Shown: in pieces, positions 17,819 through 26,230 of the stretch
Numbering within the stretch: the stretch's first letter is position 1
Layout of the letters: each line of letters starts with the position of its first letter
DNA from: Salinispora oceanensis
GTDB lineage: Bacteria; Actinomycetota; Actinomycetes; Mycobacteriales; Micromonosporaceae
NCBI RefSeq assembly: GCF_000383575.1
Contig: NZ_KB911579.1
Location: forward strand, 1,122,221 to 1,186,220
DNA: 64,000 nucleotides
Reading direction: 5' to 3'
Notes under the pieces: model-generated
Databases searched by the model: none
What the model was told of the DNA's origin: nothing
What the model saw: the letters and a program-made list of their open reading frames with translations, nothing else
Translations under genes and position numbers: made by a program

Positions 17819-19237
17819 TCAGGCCGGTTCGGGGAGCGCGGGCCGGGTGGTGCCGGAGAGCCAGGCGTCGAAGAGACCGTCGAGTTGCTCGCCGGCGACC
17901 CGCTCGGCCAGTTCGACGAAGTCGTCGGTGGTGCCGTTACCGTCGCGCCGCTCGGCGGTCCAGGCCCGCAGGATGGCGAAGAAGGCGTCGTCGCCGACCG
18001 TCCGCCGCAGGGCGTGCACGGTCAGCGCCCCGCGCTGGTAGACGGCGGTGCCGAACATCTGCTCCAGCCCCGGGTCCAGGGCCGGCAGCGACCAGTCTGT
18101 CACCGCGTACCGGTCCTCGAAGGTACGCTGCACCGACCGACCCCCCTGGTGCTCCGCCCAGAGCCACTCGGCGTAGGTGGCGAACCCCTCGTTCAGCCAG
18201 AGGTCCCGCCACCGGGTCACCGCCACGCTGTCGCCGAACCACTGGTGCGCCAGTTCGTGGACGACCACGTCGAAGTTGGGCCGCCCGCTGCGGAAGAAGG
18301 CGGGGCCGTAAACGGGACGGGACTGGGTCTCCAACGCATACCCCACCCGTGGGTCGGCGACCGCCACCCCGCCGTAGGAGTCGAACGGGTACGGCCCGAA
18401 ACGGTCGGCCAGGAAGTCGGCGATCTCGCCGGTACGGGCCAGCGAGACGGCCTCCGGGCTGGTCTCCGAGAGCTGCTCCGGCACGGCGGTGACGATCGGC
18501 TTCCCGGCGTGGGTGCCGGTCTCCACCCGGTAGGCGCCGATCACCAAGGTGGTCAGATAGCTCGCCATCGGGGCCCGCTGCGCCCAGCGCCAGGTGGTTC
18601 GGCCGTCGGCGCTGCTCTGCTCCCCGGGCACCCCGTTGCTGAGCGCGGCGAGCCCGTCCGGGACGGTGACCTCGATGTCGTACGTCGCCTTGTCGCTCGG
18701 GTGGTCGTTCACCGGGAACCAGGTGGCGGCCGAGTAGGGCTGGCCGAGCGCGATCGCACCGTCCTCGGTGTGCAGGAAACCGCCGCCGCCCAACGGACCG
18801 TTCGGCCGGGTGCCGGGGCGGCCGGCGTATTCGACCGCGACGGTGAAGCGGCTGCCCTGGGCCAGCCCCCGCGCCGGCGTCACCACCAGCTCGTCGCCGT
18901 CGCGGCGGTGGCGGGCCCGGTCCCCATCCACCCCGACCGCCGTGACCTCCAGACCCTGCAGGTCCAGGTTGAACCGGGACAGGGGTTGGGTGGCGACGGC
19001 GGTGACCGCCGCCTGCCCCCGGAGCCGGTCGCTGGCCGGGTCGTAGTCGACGGCGAGCCGGTAGTGCTCCACGTCATATCCGCCGTTGCCCGCACCCGGC
19101 ACGTACGGGTCGCCCAGGTCAACGGCGCCCGGACGGAAGTCGCCGCCCGGATTCGCCGACGAGCAGCCGGTGAGCAGGGTCGCCGCCACCACGACGGCGG
19201 CGAGGCCGGGTCGAGCCCGGGCGGAGGTGGACCGCAC
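17819..19237 (-). CDS. M1-family zinc metallopeptidase, lipoprotein
   Basis: 472 residues. A lipoprotein signal peptide ends LLTGC (Cys25), so it should be anchored outside the cytoplasmic membrane. The zinc site is HELAH at about 327-331 with the third ligand Glu in WLNEGFATY (about 350). The substrate-recognition strand is GYALETQSRP instead of the classical GAMEN. It lacks the long C-terminal helical domain of PepN (about 850 residues), as in short actinobacterial M1 proteins. The start is GTG at 19237 with no ribosome site, but TAGGCT lies 6 nt upstream. Probably releases N-terminal residues from extracellular peptides. Confidence 0.88.
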   Translation of the reverse strand: MRSTSARARPGLAAVVVAATLLTGCSSANPGGDFRPGAVDLGDPYVPGAGNGGYDVEHYRLAVDYDPASDRLRGQAAVTAVATQPLSRFNLDLQGLEVTAVGVDGDRARHRRDGDELVVTPARGLAQGSRFTVAVEYAGRPGTRPNGPLGGGGFLHTEDGAIALGQPYSAATWFPVNDHPSDKATYDIEVTVPDGLAALSNGVPGEQSSADGRTTWRWAQRAPMASYLTTLVIGAYRVETGTHAGKPIVTAVPEQLSETSPEAVSLARTGEIADFLADRFGPYPFDSYGGVAVADPRVGYALETQSRPVYGPAFFRSGRPNFDVVVHELAHQWFGDSVAVTRWRDLWLNEGFATYAEWLWAEHQGGRSVQRTFEDRYAVTDWSLPALDPGLEQMFGTAVYQRGALTVHALRRTVGDDAFFAILRAWTAERRDGNGTTDDFVELAERVAGEQLDGLFDAWLSGTTRPALPEPA

Positions 19238-19243
19238 CGGTCG

Positions 19244-19249
19244 AGCCTA
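19244..19249 (-). promoter_or_regulatory. TAGGCT -10-like element of the M1 peptidase gene
   Basis: TAGGCT on the minus strand ends 6 nt before the GTG start, a spacing expected when transcription begins at the start codon itself. Confidence 0.6.
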
Positions 19250-19286
19250 ACCACCCGACCGGCGCGATGACGCCCCTCCGCGCCGC

Positions 19287-20450
19287 TTAACGATCCAGGA
19301 CCAGGCCGACCTTCTGGAACTCCTTGAGGTCGCGGTAGCCGCACTTGGCCATCGCCCGGCGCAGCCCACCGAAGAGGTTGAGCTGGCCATCCGGCTCGTC
19401 GGCCGGGCCGTACAGCAGCCGTTCCATCGAGCCGACCGGCTCGCCGGCGGCCTCAAAGGCACCCCGGGGCAGTGCCGGGTGGCTGGCGGCCGAGTGCCAC
19501 CAGGCACCACCGGCCGGCGCCTCCGGGCAGAGCGAGAGCGGCTCACCCAGCATCACCGCGTCGGCGCCGCAGCCAAGTGCCTTGGCGATGTCGCCGGACG
19601 TCCGGATGTCACCATCGGCGATCAGGTGGACATAGCGGCCGCCGGTCTCGTCCAGGTAGTCCCGGCGGGCCGCGGCGGCGTCGGCGATCGCGGTGGCCAT
19701 CGGCACCCGGATACCCAGCACCGACTCGGTGGTTGACCAGTCGTCACCGCCGATCCCCACGATCACCCCGGCGGCGCCGGTGCGCATCAGGTGCAGGGCG
19801 GTCTTGTAGTCGGTGCAGCCGCCGACGACCACCGGCAGGTCGAGGTCGGCGATGAACTCCTTGAGGTTCAGCGGCTCGTCGGTGGTGGAGACGTGCTCGG
19901 CGGAGACGATGGTGCCCTGGATCACCAGGATGTCCACCCCGGCGTCGAGGATCACCGGGGCGAGCGCCAGGGTGTGCTGCGGCGAGACCCGTACCGCCAC
20001 CGTCTGGCCGCCGGCCCGCAGCTCACGAACCCGCTCGGCGATCAGGTCCGCGCGGATCGGCTCGGCGTACACCTCCTGAAGCCGCCGGGTGTGGTGCGGC
20101 CCGGTCGCGCCGGTGCGGGTGGGGCGGGGCGACGGGTTCGTGCCGTCCTCGCCCAGGCTGGCCAACTCCGCCAGCACCTTCGCCGGGTTCTCGTATCGGG
20201 TCCAGAGACCCTCCACGTTGAGCACACCGAGGCCACCGAGCTGGCCGAGCCGCACCGCCGAGGCCGGGCTCATCGTCGCGTCGGAGGGGTGACCGACGCA
20301 GGGGATGCCGAACGGGTACGCATCGAGCTGCCAGGCCGTCGACACATCGTCAACATCGCGGGTACGGCGGCTCGGCACGATCGCGATGTCGTCCAGGTGG
20401 TAGCCGCGCTGCGCGGTCTTGCCCAGCCCGATCTCGACCACGTCACGCAT
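19287..20450 (-). CDS. guaB3: GuaB3 family IMP dehydrogenase-related protein
   Basis: 387 residues, shaped like IMP dehydrogenase without CBS domains. It carries the GuaB3 start (VEIGLGKTAQRGYHLDDIAI), an RVSPQHTLAL segment and a phosphate-binding end of the barrel ([20 protein letters not shown]). The loop aligned with the catalytic Cys loop reads GIGGDDWSTTE, where IMPDH has GPGAICTTR, so the nucleophilic Cys is Ser. Actinobacterial GuaB3 has no settled activity. It lies 29 nt downstream of guaB and must be co-transcribed. The start ATG is at 20450. Confidence 0.93.
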   Translation of the reverse strand: MRDVVEIGLGKTAQRGYHLDDIAIVPSRRTRDVDDVSTAWQLDAYPFGIPCVGHPSDATMSPASAVRLGQLGGLGVLNVEGLWTRYENPAKVLAELASLGEDGTNPSPRPTRTGATGPHHTRRLQEVYAEPIRADLIAERVRELRAGGQTVAVRVSPQHTLALAPVILDAGVDILVIQGTIVSAEHVSTTDEPLNLKEFIADLDLPVVVGGCTDYKTALHLMRTGAAGVIVGIGGDDWSTTESVLGIRVPMATAIADAAAARRDYLDETGGRYVHLIADGDIRTSGDIAKALGCGADAVMLGEPLSLCPEAPAGGAWWHSAASHPALPRGAFEAAGEPVGSMERLLYGPADEPDGQLNLFGGLRRAMAKCGYRDLKEFQKVGLVLDR

Positions 20451-20479
20451 GGGGACTCCAGACGGTAGGGGGTGGTGGG

Positions 20480-22072
<1,593 letters not shown>

Positions 22073-22235
22073 TCAGCGAGGTGGCGCGGGCGGGCACCGG
22101 CAGAAACCGGGTAGCGGCGCTTGGCCCATCGTACCCATCGACTGGCCGCGCCCCCGCTGCCGGCGGGCAGGTCACGTACGCCCAGGGCAGGCAGGTCACC
22201 TCGGCCCAGGGCAGGCGGCGACCGGGCGTTGGGTC

Positions 22236-22241
22236 TACGGT
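22236..22241 (+). promoter_or_regulatory. -10-like element of the DUF5319 gene
   Basis: TACGGT fits TANNNT and ends 6 nt before the GTG at 22248, consistent with a leaderless transcript. A GAGGGG run lies in between and could also act as a too-close ribosome site. Confidence 0.5.
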
Positions 22242-22247
22242 GAGGGG

Positions 22248-22655
22248 GTGCACGACGAGCCCATCGATCCCTTCAATGGAGAGCCGGCCGACTCGACGGC
22301 GGGCCAGCCCGATTCCGGCGACGCTGAGCTCGATCCGCTGAGCGACGCCGAACGGCAGGAGGTGCTGGAGGACCTCGCCGACCTGGAGATCTACCAGGCC
22401 CTGCTGGCGCCGATCGGGGTACGCGGTCTGGTGATCAAGTGCGAGGACTGCCGGGAGCCGCACTACTTCGGCTGGGATCTACTTCGCGGCAACCTGCGTC
22501 ACCTACTCAGTTCCGGGCACCCCCGAGTGCACGAGCCGGCGTACGACCCCGATCCGGATCACTACGTGACCTGGGACTACGCCCGCGGATACGCCGACGG
22601 GGTGCACGACACCCTGAGCGAGGGCAACGACGAGGAGCCGAACTCCAACCGCTGA
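22248..22655 (+). CDS. DUF5319 family protein
   Basis: 135 residues, cytoplasmic, acidic. A disordered N-terminus with many Asp/Glu is followed by a helical segment (DAERQEVLEDLADLEIYQALL) and a conserved block with VKCEDC-like Cys pair (IKCEDCREPHYFGWDLLRGN) and a tail region WDYARGYADGVHD. The Cys pair plus His could bind a metal. I recognise it as the small actinobacterial protein encoded next to guaB2 in mycobacteria; no function is established. The GTG start at 22248 is inferred from the -10-like TACGGT. Its stop lies 4 nt from the convergent bldM stop. Confidence 0.8.
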   Translation: MHDEPIDPFNGEPADSTAGQPDSGDAELDPLSDAERQEVLEDLADLEIYQALLAPIGVRGLVIKCEDCREPHYFGWDLLRGNLRHLLSSGHPRVHEPAYDPDPDHYVTWDYARGYADGVHDTLSEGNDEEPNSNR

Positions 22656-22659
22656 TCAA

Positions 22660-23466
22660 TCAGGCGACCAGTCCGGCGCGGAAGCCGGCGGCGACCGCGT
22701 GGGCGCGGTCCCGGGCGCCGAGCTTGCGGAAGAGTCGCCGGGCGTGGGTCTTCACCGTGTCCTCGGAGACGAACAGCTCCCGGCCGATCTCGGCGTTGCT
22801 CTTGCCCTCGGCCATCCCCAGGAGCACCTGTAGCTCCCGCTCGGTCAGCCCGACCGCTGGCCGCGACTCCCGAGCTGGGCCGCCAGCTGGGACCACGGCG
22901 GGCTCACCCGCCGGGTCGGCGGGATCGTCGCCGCGCTGCACCGGTACGACCGTGGGCCCTCCACCGGATCCCTCGGCGGCCCCGGCCGGCCAACCCGACG
23001 GTGGGTCGGCGGGCGCCCGGCCGCCGGGAGTAGCGCGAGCCGACCCGCCCACCGAAGCCGCGTCCCGGGCCGGATCGACCCGGTGACGGTTGGCCCGCCC
23101 GGGGGCGGAGAGCAGCAGCAGCGCCTTCGCCACCGAGCTGGTGAGGTCGTGGTCGGCGCCCTGAATCAGCCCCCGGGCACCCGCGCTGATGGTCGCCGCC
23201 GCCGACTCGGACTCCTCAACGCCCAGCAGCACCACCGCCGCCTGCGGTGCCCGGGCCAGGACCCGGCGAACGAACCCCGCACTGTCTGGCCGGGTCAGCG
23301 CCGTATCAACAAGCACCACGTCGGCGGGGCGTTCGGCGAGTCGCAGCATCACCTCCGGGTCGGAGACGGCAGTTCGCACCGCCCCAGACAGCCCCAGCCG
23401 CGCCGCGGCGGAGGTCAGGTGTTGCGCCGCCAAGGGCGTCCGAACGCACACGAGAACCGTACGCAC
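22660..23466 (-). CDS. bldM: BldM-like atypical response regulator
   Basis: 268 residues. The C-terminal LuxR-type helix-turn-helix (LTERELQVLLGMAEGKSN, AEIGRELFVSEDTVKTHARR, LGARDRAHAVAAGFRAGLV) is close, as I recall it, to Streptomyces BldM, which sits near guaB and groES/groEL1 there too. The receiver domain is degenerate: the acidic pair is missing (VLVCVRTPLA), although an Asp remains in VVLVDTAL. A Gly/Pro/Ala-rich linker of about 70 residues separates the domains, longer than in Streptomyces BldM. The GTG at 23466 has GAGGAG about 8 nt upstream. BldM controls sporulation genes as a homodimer or with WhiI; a role in development here is inference. Confidence 0.85.
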   Translation of the reverse strand: MRTVLVCVRTPLAAQHLTSAAARLGLSGAVRTAVSDPEVMLRLAERPADVVLVDTALTRPDSAGFVRRVLARAPQAAVVLLGVEESESAAATISAGARGLIQGADHDLTSSVAKALLLLSAPGRANRHRVDPARDAASVGGSARATPGGRAPADPPSGWPAGAAEGSGGGPTVVPVQRGDDPADPAGEPAVVPAGGPARESRPAVGLTERELQVLLGMAEGKSNAEIGRELFVSEDTVKTHARRLFRKLGARDRAHAVAAGFRAGLVA

Positions 23467-24450
23467 AGTGGTCTCCTCTCCGTCAACGAGCAGACCATGA
23501 CGGAGTCCGGTCGGGAGGGGGTTCCCGCCAATCCTTCGAACTTTTCCGACAGTTGGGGCATTTGCCGCGAGTTGTCCGAGGTTACCGTTCCTAGGGACGA
23601 CCAGATGGACAGGCAACGCGATCAACCGGGCCACACCGAGGCGCTGGCGCGGTTGGCGGCGAGTGACCGGGGCGGGGGGTCGGGGGTTCGCCGTGAACGT
23701 CCGCCGTCCGGGCGTCCGCCCGGTTCAAGGGATGCGCCGAAGCGAGCGCAGTTACTACTTCGTGGGCTGACGGGTTCCGGGGCAGTCGCCCCGGCCGCCC
23801 ATCGCCGTGTGTGGTGGGCAAGAGCTGCCCGGCCTCACACCGACCCGGGCACCGCAGGCTGGGCACTGCGACTGAGGCGACATAGCTGGGCTCCCTTCTC
23901 AGCTGAACCACCGGGAGGGCGTGCCAACCGGACCGTCGACACACCCGGGCCCGGCTCCGGGCCCTCCACCGGCAGCTGAGCTTTCCCCCGCACGGTGGCG
24001 TAAACCCCGCCAACCGCGGCGAGGTCCAGCGGTAGTACCCGACGATGGCGGCCGGGTGCCACCATCGGTAGCGATCCACCCGCAGCCCGGTAGAACGCGC
24101 TTCGCGGGAGTTGCAGCCGCGGCACAGCACTTCTCGGATCTGGCCCGGTAAGTATCCTTGATTGCTTGCCAAACTATTTTGAGTTGACCGCGGCCGCACC
24201 GCAAATCAAAGTTGCAATGGTCCTCAATCTGGGGCGCCCGCAGTCCTGGCGGAAAAACCAACGGATATGACTGACCCACGGAGACGCAAGGGTCGACGAT
24301 CATCGCAGTGATGATCTCCACTATATTCACGGTGGATTTGTTCGGTGAACGTAGTGGAGGACACCGCCGATCCTGTCGCGTGCTGATACCGGCATCATCT
24401 GGGCGGTTAATGTGTTGCGTCGGTCGAAAGGGGCGGTAAGGATTACCGAC
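23467..24450. other. 984-bp non-coding region between bldM and a GNAT gene
   Basis: Divergent upstream region of bldM (-) and the acetyltransferase (+). Frames open here have no recognisable domain and no ribosome site. The part 24140-24440 is AT-richer than the surroundings and contains several inverted repeats. Regulatory DNA for a developmental gene, an unrecognised small RNA, or decayed coding sequence are all possible. No tRNA fold was found. Confidence 0.5.
24298..24359. repeat. Nested inverted repeats upstream of the GNAT gene
   Basis: First, GATCATC-GCAGT-GATGATC (24298-24316), perfect 7-bp arms. Directly adjoining, CTCCACTA (24316-24323) pairs with TAGTGGAG (24352-24359), and inside it TTCAC (24326-24330) pairs with GTGAA (24345-24349). 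A third, CGGTAA-GGA-TTACCG, covers 24434-24448 just before the start codon. These could be operator sites or RNA structures. Confidence 0.75.
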
Positions 24451-24963
24451 ATGCCGCAGGTGGAGATCGAGATTCGGCCCTACACCAACGACGACTGGGA
24501 TGCGATCGCGCGCATTCACGACGCCGCGCGACGTGACGAGTTACGCGGATCCGCCGGGGTCGAGGCTTTCCTGACCCTTGCGCAGACCGCCGAGCGAGAA
24601 GGGCTTTTCGACGGGCACCTGTGGGTGGCGGAGGCCGGTGGCAACGTAGCCGGCTTCGTCGCACTCGACGACGACGAAGTAACCTGGCTGTACGTCGACC
24701 CGCAACGCTACCGGCAGGGAATCGGCAGGGCGCTGCTGGGCCACGCGGTCGCCGCAGCCGGGCCCCGGGTCGAGGTCACCGTGCTCGACGGTAACCCGGC
24801 CGCCGAGGCGCTCTACGCCAGCGAGGGGTTCACCGTCACGCAGACCCGGACCGGTCCGCTGGTCGGGAACGAGACGTTCACCGCCACCGGTCACATCATG
24901 CACCTCGACAAGTCCGACGCGGCACCGGACGAACGTCGGATGCCGACCGTCGACACGGTGTGA
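24451..24963 (+). CDS. GNAT-family N-acetyltransferase
   Basis: 170 residues. The GNAT fold is clear: beta1 IEIRPYTNDDWDAIARIHD, motif A WLYVDPQRYRQGIGRALL with the acetyl-CoA pyrophosphate loop RQGIGR, and motif B with VTVLDGNPAAEALYASEGF. The ATG at 24451 is the first codon of the conserved strand; AAGG lies about 10 nt upstream within the loop and arms of a small inverted repeat (24434-24448), which might control initiation. The acceptor substrate is unknown. It stands alone, 213 nt before the next gene. Confidence 0.85.
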   Translation: MPQVEIEIRPYTNDDWDAIARIHDAARRDELRGSAGVEAFLTLAQTAEREGLFDGHLWVAEAGGNVAGFVALDDDEVTWLYVDPQRYRQGIGRALLGHAVAAAGPRVEVTVLDGNPAAEALYASEGFTVTQTRTGPLVGNETFTATGHIMHLDKSDAAPDERRMPTVDTV

Positions 24964-25176
24964 CCGGCCGACCCTCCGCCGGGGCGCACCGTCGCCCGCC
25001 GGCTTACGGGCGCGAAGTGACACCGAGCCAAATCAGTTTCCGCCTTGCGCCGCCACTCGTACCCTGGGCCGAACAAACTGCCACAGCCGGTCTCGACGCT
25101 GGTCGGACCAGGGCTGCTGATGCCGACCGGCGGCATGGTGGCAAGTAACAGTGAGTAATTCGACAGGGAGCGATTT

Positions 25177-25989
25177 GTGGCGAAGTCCAAGCCGCTGTTC
25201 GGGATGCAGGCGATGCTCCGGCTGGAACGCGGCACCGCGAGCGCCATGGAAACGCTGCGGCGATACGCCCCCCTCGCCGACGAGATCGGCGCCGACGGGA
25301 TAGACGTCGATGACGAACGCGCGTACCTGCTGCTGTCGGAATCTCTCGTCGCGGTGAGCGAGGAACATGCCATGCACGCCATGGCACGCCCACTACTGCA
25401 CCGCTTCGGCTGGCCTGAACAGGACTTCGTCTACTCGCCGAACGTCCGCTACGCGGAGACCTTGGGCCCCCCGTCCGGCCTGCCGGCCACCCGGCTGGTG
25501 ATCGACCGGGCCGGCCAGGAGATGGGCTGGGAAGGCGCCACCCACGGTACCGGCCGCACCCCCGACCGCACCCTGGACATCGGGCCGGCCGAACCCGACA
25601 TCGTCGGCCGGCTCTTCGTCACCGTCCCGGCCACCACCATCACCGGAACCGTGGCGGCGCTGGAGCCGTGGCTGCCCCGCGTCGAGCCCAGCGGCGCCTG
25701 CGTGGATCCGGGCCGGGCCGCCCTGTTGTATGTCGCCCGCGCCGGCCTACGAACCGAGGCGGAGCGGCTCGGCCTGGGCCCGGTCGAGACCGGCCGCATC
25801 GAGGGGGACGCCGACCATGTCATCGAGACCGCGACGGCCGCCGACGGCACGGCCCTCTGGCTGCGCCGTGGCACCGACCCGGTCGACCGACGCTGGCCCG
25901 GAATCATCGAGATCCAGGAGATGGACCCCCCGTTACCTTGTTATGGTCCCGACTGGCCGGGGCCTGCTCGGTCGCCCGGCCCGGGATGA
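25177..25989 (+). CDS. Conserved-looking protein of unknown function
   Basis: 270 residues. I do not recognise the family. The GTG at 25177 has AGGGAG 7 nt upstream, and codon use is like that of the neighbours. There is no signal peptide or membrane helix. The sequence alternates acidic helices (METLRRYAPLADEIGADGID) and short strands (TRLVIDRAGQEMGW, GRLFVTVPATTITG, ALWLRRG), suggesting a globular alpha/beta protein of two similar-sized halves. Three Cys or fewer and no nucleotide-binding loop were seen. It is convergent with the molybdopterin oxidoreductase gene, with 241 nt between. Function cannot be proposed from context. Confidence 0.75.
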   Translation: MAKSKPLFGMQAMLRLERGTASAMETLRRYAPLADEIGADGIDVDDERAYLLLSESLVAVSEEHAMHAMARPLLHRFGWPEQDFVYSPNVRYAETLGPPSGLPATRLVIDRAGQEMGWEGATHGTGRTPDRTLDIGPAEPDIVGRLFVTVPATTITGTVAALEPWLPRVEPSGACVDPGRAALLYVARAGLRTEAERLGLGPVETGRIEGDADHVIETATAADGTALWLRRGTDPVDRRWPGIIEIQEMDPPLPCYGPDWPGPARSPGPG

Positions 25990-26230
25990 CCTACCGCCCT
26001 GAACAGCCACCACAACCGGGCAGTCACCGTCGAGCAAGCTAACGGGCTGCTCGCCGCGCTCCTTACCGCAGCACCCCCACCGGCTTCTGACCGCCGGGCT
26101 TTCAGCCGGCGCACGCCCAGACAGAAACCCGGCGCATCCAGGACATTTAGCTGGCGCACAACACGATCGCTCCCGACCGGCCTGCGCCGGTACCGGGAAC
26201 GACTCCGCGGCGAGACGGCGTACTGGCGGG
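25990..26230. other. Intergenic gap between convergent genes
   Basis: 241 nt between the unknown protein and the molybdopterin oxidoreductase. I see no gene; the only structure is a weak ACCGG/CCGGT hairpin near 26176-26192, which could help termination. Confidence 0.35.

Noticed and set aside
17753..19270. Long plus-strand frame opposite the M1 peptidase
   Set aside because: Low-complexity Arg/Gly/His-rich translation, opposite a well-supported gene with signal peptide and zinc site.
23467..23510. BldN-type promoter (CGTAAC-N16-CGTTGA) before bldM
   Set aside because: CGTTGA is present, but it lies too close to the ribosome site and has no acceptable -35 at the right distance.
23715..23735. 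GGTTCAAGG resembling a tRNA T-loop
   Set aside because: No matching T-stem, anticodon arm or acceptor stem could be folded around it.
23835..24199. Minus-strand frames upstream of bldM as a possible WhiB-like gene
   Set aside because: No set of four Cys in the WhiB spacing and no G(V/I)WGG motif; translations are low-complexity.
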